Assembly (NCBI GenBank): GCA_003162255.1
Contig: PMMJ01000294.1
Location: 1-22,977, forward strand
DNA from: Acidobacteriaceae bacterium
Lineage (GTDB): Bacteria > Acidobacteriota > Terriglobia > Terriglobales > Acidobacteriaceae
Reading direction: 5' to 3'
Length of the DNA: 22,977 nt
Below the pieces are notes generated by a model. The model did not search any database. It worked only from the letters and a program-made list of their open reading frames with translations, and had not been told where the DNA came from. The position numbers and the translations under genes were made by a program. Of this stretch, positions 1-7,137 are shown piece by piece (the first letter of the stretch is position 1; each line of letters begins with the position of its first letter).

Positions 1-482
1 GTGCCGTTGCCGTTGTTGTGATACAGGATCGCTCTTCCATAGCCGGTTACGAACAGATCGACGAAGCCGTCATTGTCGAAGTCGGCGGCAATCGCGGCCA
101 TGCCATAGCTGTTGGCGGCAACGCCAGCCTGGTCGGTAACATCGGTAAATGTGCCGTCGCCGTTATTTCTGTAGAGATGATTGTGCGGCGCAACTGCCGG
201 GGGCTGCTTCAGCGGGTAAGGATGCATTCCCTCTTCGAGCGGCTTCCCGCTGACCACGTAAAGATCGGGCAGTCCATCGTTGTTATAGTCGAACCAGACG
301 CAGCCCGCGCCGGTGCTTTCGAGCAGCGATCCCAGTTCCTGTGCGCCGAAGCTGTGCGTGAATTGAATGCCTGACTTTGCCGTCACATCGTCAAAACGAA
401 TCGCGCCCGGAGGGCTCGCCGGTGGCGATTGCGCCAGCAGAGCGAAAGGGATTAGGAGGAATGCGGATAATCGAGCGATCAA
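1..482 (-). CDS. Secreted FG-GAP/VCBS repeat protein, CRTAC1-like (3' part outside window)
   Basis: The visible 160 residues begin with a hydrophobic signal peptide (MIARLSAFLLIPFALLAQS) and continue with calcium-binding-type beta-propeller repeats: DYNNDGLPDLY, NNGDGTFTDVT and DFDNDGFVDLFV. This DxDxDG plus 'NGDGTFTDVT' pattern is typical of the FG-GAP/VCBS repeats in CRTAC1/ASPIC-UnbV family proteins, which are exported. The chosen start is TTG at 482, preceded by a strong AGGAGG eight bases upstream that lies inside the last codons of the upstream gene. The stop of that gene (484-486) is only one base from this start, so the two are probably translationally coupled. The protein runs off the left edge, so total length and any C-terminal ASPIC/UnbV domain cannot be judged. 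The function is unknown; adhesion or carbohydrate binding is only a family-level guess. Confidence 0.85.
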   Translation of the reverse strand, partial: MIARLSAFLLIPFALLAQSPPASPPGAIRFDDVTAKSGIQFTHSFGAQELGSLLESTGAGCVWFDYNNDGLPDLYVVSGKPLEEGMHPYPLKQPPAVAPHNHLYRNNGDGTFTDVTDQAGVAANSYGMAAIAADFDNDGFVDLFVTGYGRAILYHNNGNG

Positions 483-483
483 T

Positions 484-1881
484 TTAATGTCCTCCTGAAG
501 AGGCATGCGTGCTCGCGCCCGTCATGTCGGCCGGAGTAGTGGACCTCAGCAGAACCATAGGCACTGCATTCTCAGGCGCCGTTTCCGGGCCGGCGTGGCA
601 TCCCACGCATGCTCGTTGCTCGCCGCGGCGCATCCAAAACCAGCCAGCTTGCCGCTTCAATGTCTTGCCGGAGCTATCGAGCAATTCGATCTGCAACGGA
701 TGCTCCGTCGGGACTTGAACAAAGAACGATCCATCGCGCTCCACCGGCGCCGACCCCAGCAGCTTTGTGGTCCCCACGCTATCCCGAGTGTACAGCCGAA
801 CAGAGCGGATTGATCCGGGCGCAAACTTGTATTTCGAGGTGTAAGCATTCAGACAAAGAAGGTTGGCATTCGGCCAGTCATGCAAGCCCGAGGGATGCCG
901 CTTCGGCACCGGGCGTTCCACAATTGGCGTTGGCTGGATCACGTTGGCGTTTGGTTCTGCGACCACCGACAGCAAACTGCCGCTGCCCGGCTTCCAGCGT
1001 TTCACTTGAAAATAAGTCTTTGCATCCGGCCTCCAGGCGAGCAACCAATCGCCCGACGCAGTCTCAGCCGTGTCCCCGGCGTATTCTCCAGCGGGCGCGG
1101 CGATGCGAACTTCCTGTGCCCGTGCTGACGTGAACCGGCCCAAGCCCGAAGCACCGGGGCCAAAGCCAGAGGTGAAGACGATGTCGCCCGACGCGACTTC
1201 CCTGCCGGAGTAGCGCGCTTTGCCATGATCACAGCGATACGACTCCACGCCGCTGCCGTCTGAATACACGGTATAGAGTTCCGGCGTGCGATTGCTTCCG
1301 AGCGGATACGTCGCTTCAGCCAATATGCGGCCGTCGCGCAGAACATCGGTCGGCAGCGAGTTTCCCGGGCCATAGGTCAACTGGACGGAGTTGCCCTCCG
1401 CCAGGCTGGCGGCTTCGATGACGAAATGGCCGTCAGTCTTCTTCGCATATACAACGCGGTCGTCCGGCAGGTAGAAGGGACGAACGCAATCCTCCGCGCA
1501 CGACGTGACCCGCCGCGGCACGACACCAGCCGTCCCTACGTCCCGGGCCGCGGCCAACTCAACTTCCCAGATTTGCCAGTGATCCTGCGCCTTCTGCTTG
1601 CCGGCGAACAACACGCTCTTCCCGTCGAACGAAACGGTGGAATCGGCAGAAGCCGCAAAACTTGGGATCAAAGGATGCCGGCCGCTCGCGTCTTGAAAAA
1701 ATATGATTGCGTTGGAGCTGAAGCGATCCGCGCCACGGATCCATGCGAGCGCTTCGTACCGTTTGGCAACGGTGTACAGGAGCGGAGGCGAATCCCAAGG
1801 CGGAGGCGACCCGAAATCGGTATGGACAAATCCTACTGCCATCAACAAAAGCCAGCCGAGCATGATGGGACGCACCGGCAC
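484..1881 (-). CDS. HzsA-related c-type heme protein with beta-propeller region
   Basis: This 465-residue protein starts with a signal peptide or anchor (MLGWLLLMAVGFVHT), followed by repeated short beta-strand blocks such as 'SFDGKSVLFAG' and 'YSDGSG', as in TolB/WD40-like propellers. Near the C-terminus is a single CVGCH motif, a c-type heme attachment site, in the context 'RRGEQRACVGCHAGPE'. The propeller followed by an R-x-C-x-G-C-H block resembles proteins named HzsA-related (hydrazine synthase alpha-like) in non-anammox bacteria; this match is from memory of the family, not a search. The GTG start at 1881 overlaps the stop of the DAHP synthase gene by one base (TAGTG); an ATG at 1863 is an alternative. 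The gene lies one base before the CRTAC1-like gene, so both products are likely exported and made together. It should not be read as evidence for hydrazine synthesis. Confidence 0.75.
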   Translation of the reverse strand: MPVRPIMLGWLLLMAVGFVHTDFGSPPPWDSPPLLYTVAKRYEALAWIRGADRFSSNAIIFFQDASGRHPLIPSFAASADSTVSFDGKSVLFAGKQKAQDHWQIWEVELAAARDVGTAGVVPRRVTSCAEDCVRPFYLPDDRVVYAKKTDGHFVIEAASLAEGNSVQLTYGPGNSLPTDVLRDGRILAEATYPLGSNRTPELYTVYSDGSGVESYRCDHGKARYSGREVASGDIVFTSGFGPGASGLGRFTSARAQEVRIAAPAGEYAGDTAETASGDWLLAWRPDAKTYFQVKRWKPGSGSLLSVVAEPNANVIQPTPIVERPVPKRHPSGLHDWPNANLLCLNAYTSKYKFAPGSIRSVRLYTRDSVGTTKLLGSAPVERDGSFFVQVPTEHPLQIELLDSSGKTLKRQAGWFWMRRGEQRACVGCHAGPETAPENAVPMVLLRSTTPADMTGASTHASSGGH

Positions 1882-2762
1882 TAATCGGCTCCCCGCGCCC
1901 CGACTAACTGCGGACCAAGCTGCCGGGCAGCATCCCGGATCGCCAGATAGGGTTGTAGATCGTCCATCATGTCGCGGAACTGGCGAAAGGTGAGCGACTG
2001 CGGTCCGTCGCTCATTGCCTGATCGGGCGACGGGTGCACTTCGACCAGCAAACCATCCGCTCCCACAACCGCGGCGGCCCGCGCCAGCACCGGCACCAGG
2101 CTGCGCACTCCAGCGGCGTGACTTGGATCGACAATCACGGGCAGGTGCGAAACTGTCTTGAGCACCGGCACTGCGGCGATGTCCAGAGTGTTGCGGGTGG
2201 CAGTCTCAAACGTCCGGATACCGCGCTCGCAGAGAACGATCTGCCGGTTCCCATTGATTGCGATCACTTGCGCGGACTGCAGCAACTCCTCGAGCGTCGC
2301 GGTCATCCCCCGCTTCAGCAGCACTGGCCGCCCGCATCCGCCCAGTTTTTCCAGCAACGCATAGTTCTCCATGCTGCGTGTGCCCACCTGCATGAGGTCG
2401 GCGTACTCCGCGATCAGGTCGACGTCTTCCTCGCTCATCACTTCGGTGACAATCGCGAGCCCAGTCTCTTCCCGCGCTTTGCGCAGAATCTTCAGACCTT
2501 CGACACCCAGGCCCTGAAATGCATAAGGCGAAGAGCGCGGTTTGTAGGCGCCCCCGCGCAGCATGCACGCGCCCGCAGCGGCGACGGCTTCCGCCGTCTG
2601 CAGCAACTGCCGCTCCGATTCGACCGCGCATGGCCCAGCCATCACGACGAAATCGTCGCCGCCAATTTCGACATTGCCGGCGCGAACGATACTGCGCACG
2701 CTATCCGCGGTTTTGGCGACGAGATCGAAGCACGAAAACTGGCCATTCCACTTAGGGTTCAT
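1881..2762 (-). CDS. aroF: 3-deoxy-7-phosphoheptulonate (DAHP) synthase, AroF/AroA-beta type
   Basis: The enzyme condenses phosphoenolpyruvate and erythrose 4-phosphate to DAHP, the first step of the shikimate pathway, in the cytoplasm. Family motifs appear in order: GPCAVES, RGGAYKPRSSPYAFQGLG, VLLKRGM, LCERGIRTFE, DIAAVPVLK, VIVDPSHA and EVHPSPDQAMSDGPQSL. These identify the type I-beta (Thermotoga/Bacillus-like) group. The protein is about 293 residues from ATG 2762, or 306 from an in-frame TTG at 2801; neither start has a convincing Shine-Dalgarno. In both cases the N-terminal ferredoxin-like regulatory domain found in Thermotoga-type enzymes is missing, so only the catalytic barrel remains. 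The gene has its own upstream region with a CRP-like site and overlaps the HzsA-related gene by one base. Confidence 0.93.
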   Translation of the reverse strand: MNPKWNGQFSCFDLVAKTADSVRSIVRAGNVEIGGDDFVVMAGPCAVESERQLLQTAEAVAAAGACMLRGGAYKPRSSPYAFQGLGVEGLKILRKAREETGLAIVTEVMSEEDVDLIAEYADLMQVGTRSMENYALLEKLGGCGRPVLLKRGMTATLEELLQSAQVIAINGNRQIVLCERGIRTFETATRNTLDIAAVPVLKTVSHLPVIVDPSHAAGVRSLVPVLARAAAVVGADGLLVEVHPSPDQAMSDGPQSLTFRQFRDMMDDLQPYLAIRDAARQLGPQLVGARGAD

Positions 2763-2803
2763 GAGATGCACAGGAAATTCTACCCAGCTGCGAGCAATCA
2801 ATC

Positions 2804-2820
2804 AGTAGTACGAAACTACT
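2804..2820. promoter_or_regulatory. Short inverted repeat upstream of aroF, possible operator
   Basis: AGTAGT and ACTACT form perfect 6-base arms around a 5-base spacer (ACGAA). The repeat sits just upstream of both candidate aroF starts and between them and the CRP-like palindrome. This location fits an operator or a 5' leader hairpin, but the arms are short and no regulator is visible. Confidence 0.3.
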
Positions 2821-2843
2821 AAACTCTAAGAAATAGTCGGACC

Positions 2844-2859
2844 TGTGATGTAAATCACA
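2844..2859. promoter_or_regulatory. CRP/FNR-family binding site candidate (TGTGA-N6-TCACA)
   Basis: TGTGATGTAAATCACA is a perfect match to the classical CRP half-sites TGTGA and TCACA with the correct 6-base spacer, and the arms extend to 6 bases (TGTGAT/ATCACA). It lies in the intergenic gap between the MFS gene and aroF, some 45 to 85 bases upstream of the possible aroF starts, so aroF and the two genes after it are the natural targets. AT-rich sequence between the site and the gene could hold a -10 box, but none is clear. The regulator and its ligand in this organism are unknown. Confidence 0.5.
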
Positions 2860-2970
2860 AGCGAATGTGACGGCCGCCACTTCACGCACTCAGCGGCTCG
2901 CCTGGAAGCGGGAGTCATCGCAGTTTTTCGACCATTTCCATTTTCTATTGAACGATTGATTTACGATGCC

Positions 2971-4227
2971 TCACGAGCCGAATTGAATGCCCTTCTGCTC
3001 GCGTCCCAGCGCCACCACTACTGCCGCCAGCGTGAACACCACAAATGCCGTCAGAGCCATGGCGTTGGCGTAGCTGGTATGCTCCGCGAGAATCGCCTCC
3101 ACGTAGGCGACCGAACCAGCCAGAAGCACGCCGCACTGGTAAGCGAATCCAGGAAGAAACCCGCGCACCGAGTCGGGCGATAACTCCGAGAGGTGCGCCG
3201 GAATGATGCCCCACGCTCCCTGCACCATGAACTGGATCAGGAACGCTCCGGCGACGAGCAACGTCAGGGACGGAGCGTAGGCCCACAGAGGAACACACGC
3301 AATCGCAGAAACCAGTGCGGTAATCATCGCCCGGCGCCGTCCGAGGCGGTCGGACAACGAGCCAAATAGCGTGCCTCCGAGAATCGCTCCCATCATGGAG
3401 ACCGCCGTGATCACCGCGCGTTCGGTCGGCCTCATGCCCCACTGGCGCTGCAGGAAGGTTGGGAACATATCCTGCGTACCATGCGAGGTAAAGTTCATCA
3501 TCATCATCAAGAGGGTCAAATAGAGAAACAATTTCCAGTGGGAGCAAATAGCGCGGCCCAGACTGCTCCAGTTCGTGTGGCGAGTCTTCTGCCATACCTC
3601 CGATTCTTTCACCCGGAAACGTACGAAAACCCCAAGCAGGGCGGGCAGTCCTCCGATAAAAAACATCGGCCGCCAGCCCCAGCGAGGGAAGACAAAGTAG
3701 AAACAACCAGCCGCCAGCAGATAACCCAGAGCGTATCCCTGCTGCAGCATCCCGGAAAGAAGCCCGCGCAGTCTGGGTGGAACTTTTTCCATGGCGAGAG
3801 ACGCGCCCACGCCCCACTCTCCGCCCATGCCGATGCCGAACAGCGCTCGCAGCACCATGAACGTAGTGAAACTATGCGCGAAGCCAGTTGCCACCTCAAC
3901 CACGGAGTAGAAGACAAGGTCGATCATCAAGGGGAGACGGCGCCCGTAGCGATCGGCCATCAGTCCAAAGATGAACGCGCCTACCGGACGGAACACGAGG
4001 GTAAGCGTGATGGAGAGAGCGATCTCTGCGTCGGACCGGTGAAACTCCTTTGCGATGGCCGTCAGCGAGAGGACGACTAAGAAAAAATCGAAGGCATCAA
4101 GCGTCCACCCGAGGAAGCCGGCAAGTACGGCCGGACCGTGGCCGTCTTTGGTCAGGGAAGGGACCGGCGGAGTGCTTGGCAGAATCGCATCGTCTTCCGG
4201 CACGCTCGCATCCCCTGTGGCGCTCAA
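2971..4227 (-). CDS. MFS carboxylate transporter with JEN1-type signature
   Basis: This 418-residue membrane protein shows about 12 hydrophobic segments and two MFS cytoplasmic loop motifs, GLMADRYGRR near residue 90 and SLSDRLGRRR near 285. Around residues 243-256 it carries NFTSHGTQDMFPT, an exact fit to the NXX[S/T]HX[S/T]QDXXXT signature of JEN1/lactate-pyruvate permeases in the sialate:H+ symporter branch. The likely cargo is therefore a monocarboxylate or related organic acid. The start is TTG at 4227, chosen because AAGGAGGG lies directly upstream; the frame stays open further but the longer N-terminus overlaps fahA and is not MFS-like. It follows fahA by about 100 bases on the same strand, suggesting import of an aromatic or keto acid feeding the pathway, or release of its products. 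Substrate is inferred only. Confidence 0.85.
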   Translation of the reverse strand: MSATGDASVPEDDAILPSTPPVPSLTKDGHGPAVLAGFLGWTLDAFDFFLVVLSLTAIAKEFHRSDAEIALSITLTLVFRPVGAFIFGLMADRYGRRLPLMIDLVFYSVVEVATGFAHSFTTFMVLRALFGIGMGGEWGVGASLAMEKVPPRLRGLLSGMLQQGYALGYLLAAGCFYFVFPRWGWRPMFFIGGLPALLGVFVRFRVKESEVWQKTRHTNWSSLGRAICSHWKLFLYLTLLMMMMNFTSHGTQDMFPTFLQRQWGMRPTERAVITAVSMMGAILGGTLFGSLSDRLGRRRAMITALVSAIACVPLWAYAPSLTLLVAGAFLIQFMVQGAWGIIPAHLSELSPDSVRGFLPGFAYQCGVLLAGSVAYVEAILAEHTSYANAMALTAFVVFTLAAVVVALGREQKGIQFGS

Positions 4228-4325
4228 GTTCCCTCCTTTTTTCCGCGGTGAAGCCGCCTCTCTACGGGACCTCCGCAACAAAACAACGCCGAAGTGGTCG
4301 ACGGCAATGGTGAGCACGGCCCGTG

Positions 4326-5657
4326 TCAGGTCACGGACGCGGGCAGAATCGTCCCCCGGCAACTGCCCAGCCCGATGCGGCGGAATCCGTCTCGCTCGCA
4401 GAAGCCTCGGAGGATGACTTCGTCTCCATCTTCCAGAAATTTCCGCTGCTCTCCCGTCGGCAGCGTGACTGGATCCTTGCCCCGCGAGGTGAGTTCCAAC
4501 AGGCATCCGCGCGCCGTTTTGCCCGCGCCCGAAACCGTTCCGCTGGCCAGCAAATCACCAGGGCGCAGATTGCAGCCATTGCTCGCGTGATGCGTCAGCA
4601 TCTGCGCCATGGTCCAGTACATGTCGCGAAAATTGCTTCGGCCCAAAACCACAGGATCGATGCCAGCCTCGCGCATCCGCACCGACAACAGCGAAACTTC
4701 TAGCCACAAGTCGAGACCGCCGTTTTCCCGTTCGCTTCGACTGAAAAGGTAAGGCAACGGCGCCGGATCTCCCTCTGCACGCGCAAAGGCAGCCGGACGA
4801 AACGGAGCGAGCGCTTCCATCGTCACCACCCATGGTGAAAGTGAAGTCGCAAAGCTCTTCGCCAAAAATGGCCCCAGCGGTTGATACTCCCAAGCCTGAA
4901 TGTCGCGCGCCGACCAGTCATTGACCAGGCAGATTCCGAAAATATGTTCTTCCGCTTCATCGATGGGAATGGTTTCTCCCAACCAATTTCCCGCGCCCAC
5001 AAAAAACCCTAATTCCGCTTCGTAATCCAGCGCCTTCGTCGGACCAAATTTCGGATCGGCCTCGCCATCTCGCGTCTGGCCGGATGGCCGCCGGACCGGC
5101 GTTCCCGACGGAACCAGTGACGACGCTCGCCCGTGATAGCCAATCGGAATGTATTTGTAATTTGGCAGCAACGGATGGTTGGGCCGAAACAACTTTCCGA
5201 CGTTAGTGGCGTGGAAGATCGACGCGTAGAAATCCGTATAGTCGCCGACCACCGCGGGCAGAAGCATGTCGACATCCGCCTGCGCGACGAGATGGCGCGC
5301 AACGGCCTGCCGATCGGAGGCGGAAGCGTCCTGACGCAAAACACTGTGAAGCCGCCGGCGCAACGCCCGCCGAGGTTCGCCCCCGAGCGCCATCAGGGGA
5401 TTCAGCGAATCGTGTGCGCAAGCGTTCGCCGCCAGCCGCACACTCTCCTCCGCAAGCAAGCCTTCGCTCTGCATTCCGTCGAGGTCAAGGATGCGGTCCC
5501 CGATGGCAACTCCCACTCTCGCTTCGGCGCCAGTATTGCGCCGCCAAAAAATTCCGAAGGGCAAATTCTGAATGGGGAAATCCGAGCCCGCATCGTTGGC
5601 GGATTCAACCCAACTCTGCGCTTTGGAATCGTGGGTCTCGTCGAGAACGGGTCTCAT
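4326..5657 (-). CDS. fahA: Fumarylacetoacetase
   Basis: This enzyme hydrolyses fumarylacetoacetate to fumarate and acetoacetate, the last step of homogentisate degradation. The 443-residue length fits full-length FAH. The active-site segments are present: DYTDFYASIFHATNVG around 138-153 (metal-binding Asp and catalytic His), YHGRASS, DYEAELGFFVG (two metal-binding Glu), and VNDWSARDIQAWEYQPLGPF followed by a conserved Lys. The C-terminal LLASGTVSG and GDEVILRGFC blocks are also typical. The ATG at 5657 lies 109 bases after the hmgA stop, with a palindromic hairpin in between. The N-terminus carries about 30 residues before the conserved domain, so a slightly later start is possible. It belongs to the hppD-hmgA-fahA cluster. 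Confidence 0.96.
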   Translation of the reverse strand: MRPVLDETHDSKAQSWVESANDAGSDFPIQNLPFGIFWRRNTGAEARVGVAIGDRILDLDGMQSEGLLAEESVRLAANACAHDSLNPLMALGGEPRRALRRRLHSVLRQDASASDRQAVARHLVAQADVDMLLPAVVGDYTDFYASIFHATNVGKLFRPNHPLLPNYKYIPIGYHGRASSLVPSGTPVRRPSGQTRDGEADPKFGPTKALDYEAELGFFVGAGNWLGETIPIDEAEEHIFGICLVNDWSARDIQAWEYQPLGPFLAKSFATSLSPWVVTMEALAPFRPAAFARAEGDPAPLPYLFSRSERENGGLDLWLEVSLLSVRMREAGIDPVVLGRSNFRDMYWTMAQMLTHHASNGCNLRPGDLLASGTVSGAGKTARGCLLELTSRGKDPVTLPTGEQRKFLEDGDEVILRGFCERDGFRRIGLGSCRGTILPASVT

Positions 5658-5676
5658 CGCAGATTCTTCGTATCAA

Positions 5677-5696
5677 GGCATCGCTTTAGCGATGCC
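5677..5696. repeat. Perfect 9-bp hairpin between hmgA and fahA, REP-like
   Basis: GGCATCGCTTTAGCGATGCC has perfect 9-base arms around a 2-base centre. It lies 20 bases upstream of the fahA start. There is no T-tract, so it is not an obvious terminator. The architecture (short GC-rich arms, very short loop) resembles the palindromes seen elsewhere in this window, including those in coding regions. It may also act as an mRNA processing or stabilising hairpin between two co-transcribed genes. Confidence 0.55.
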
Positions 5697-5766
5697 AAAT
5701 GTGTTCCATACCAGTCGCCCTTTTAGGGGTTGCCGCCGCAACGTCGATTTTGTCAACTGCCCTGCC

Positions 5767-7134
5767 CTAGCTGCCCGTCCCCTTGAACTTCTTCCGCAAT
5801 CCCTGCCAGCACTCGAAGTACTGATGATCGAGTTGCGAAGTCTCCAGCGCAAACTTCGTCGGCTGGCACACAAAGCGAGTCTCGAACATGAACGCCATAG
5901 TGTCGCCGAGATAGACCGGCTTCAATTCGGCATTGCTCGCTTTCTCATAAGTTTCGGCGTCGGGCCCATGACCCGCCATGCAATTGTGCAGGCTGGCGCC
6001 GCCCGTCACGAATCCTTCCGCCTTGGCGTCATATTCGCCGCGAATCAGCCCCATGAATTCGTTCATGAAGTTGCGATGAAACCACGGCGGACGAAACGTG
6101 TGCTCCGATACCATCCATCGCGGCGGAAAAATTACGAAATCAACATTGGCGGTTCCCGGAATCTCCGAGGGCGAAGTCAGCACCGTGTAAATCGACGGGT
6201 CCGGATGGTCAAAACTCACGGTGTTGATGCAATTGAAGTTCGCCAGATCATACTTATAGGGCACGTAGTTCCCGTGCCAGGCGACGACGTTCAGCGGTGA
6301 GTGATCGATCGCCGCCGCCCAGAGTCTTCCCTGAAACTTGGCTACGATCTTAAAACCGCCTTCTCGATCTTCAAACGCCGCCACCGGAGACAGAAAATCG
6401 CGCGGATTCGCCAGCCCGTTCGCGCCAATCGGCCCCAGATCCGGCAGACGAAGCAGCGCGCCGTAGTTTTCGCAAATGTAACCGCGCGCTTCTTTCTCCA
6501 GAAGTTCAACGCGGAAACGAATTCCCCGTTGAATCACCGCAATCTCCCCGGGACCGGCTTCGAGAACGCCCATCTCCGTGCGCAATAGCAGTCGTCCCGT
6601 TTGCGGCACGATCAACATCTCTCCGTCGGCGTTGTAGAAGAAGCGATCCGTCATCGAGGCGTTGGCAACGTAGATATGAATCGCGACGCCCGCGTGCGTA
6701 TGCGTGTTGCCGTTGCCGGCCATAGTGATCAGCCCGTCGATGAAGTCGGTACGCTGTGAAGGAGCCGGAATCGGAATCGGCGCCCAACGCAACTGATTTG
6801 GCGGTGTCGGCACCTCGTCAAACGGCGCGCTGCGCAGCCTTCCCGGACTGATAAGTTCAAACGGCTTGTGCGCCACCGACGGACGTATCCGATAGAGCCA
6901 AGTCCGCCGATTGACGCCGCGCGGCGCCGTGAATGCCGTGCCACTCAGTTGCTCCGCGTACAACCCGTGCGCCACCTTCTGAGGAGAATTCTGCCCGCGC
7001 GGCAATATGCCGTCCACCGCCTCGCTGGCAAACTCGTTGCCGAATCCCGACTGGTAACGCAACTCGGCCTCCCCCTTCGCGTGCTTCGCTCTTGCGCCAG
7101 TCGTTTTTCCGTTCGTCGTTCGCGCTTTAGCCAT
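5767..7134 (-). CDS. hmgA: Homogentisate 1,2-dioxygenase
   Basis: This iron enzyme opens the ring of homogentisate to give maleylacetoacetate. The 455-residue protein begins with a short basic tail and then YQSGFGNEFASEA, the hallmark N-terminus of the family. Iron ligands fit the known pattern: His and Glu in PWFHRNFMNEFMG (about residues 351 and 357) and a His in GGASLHNCMAGHGPD (near 380). The catalytic His region is VVAWHGNYVPYKYDL. The ATG at 7134 lies only three bases after the hppD stop, so the two are translated from the same message. No truncation or missing residue is visible. Confidence 0.98.
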   Translation of the reverse strand: MAKARTTNGKTTGARAKHAKGEAELRYQSGFGNEFASEAVDGILPRGQNSPQKVAHGLYAEQLSGTAFTAPRGVNRRTWLYRIRPSVAHKPFELISPGRLRSAPFDEVPTPPNQLRWAPIPIPAPSQRTDFIDGLITMAGNGNTHTHAGVAIHIYVANASMTDRFFYNADGEMLIVPQTGRLLLRTEMGVLEAGPGEIAVIQRGIRFRVELLEKEARGYICENYGALLRLPDLGPIGANGLANPRDFLSPVAAFEDREGGFKIVAKFQGRLWAAAIDHSPLNVVAWHGNYVPYKYDLANFNCINTVSFDHPDPSIYTVLTSPSEIPGTANVDFVIFPPRWMVSEHTFRPPWFHRNFMNEFMGLIRGEYDAKAEGFVTGGASLHNCMAGHGPDAETYEKASNAELKPVYLGDTMAFMFETRFVCQPTKFALETSQLDHQYFECWQGLRKKFKGTGS

Positions 7135-7137
7135 CGC

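Noticed and set aside
484..1881. True hydrazine synthase subunit
   Set aside because: Only one CxxCH is present, no other hydrazine synthase genes are near, and the similarity is to the wider HzsA-related group.
2034..2822. Plus-strand open frame of 262 codons opposite aroF
   Set aside because: His/Arg/Gln-rich shadow of the DAHP synthase gene in high-GC DNA; no ribosome-binding site or family match.
4228..4506. N-terminal extension of the MFS gene
   Set aside because: It overlaps fahA and lacks MFS-like composition, while a TTG with a strong AAGGAGGG site gives a normal MFS start.
5572..6300. Plus-strand open frame of 242 codons opposite hmgA
   Set aside because: Shadow of the hmgA and fahA region; composition not protein-like.
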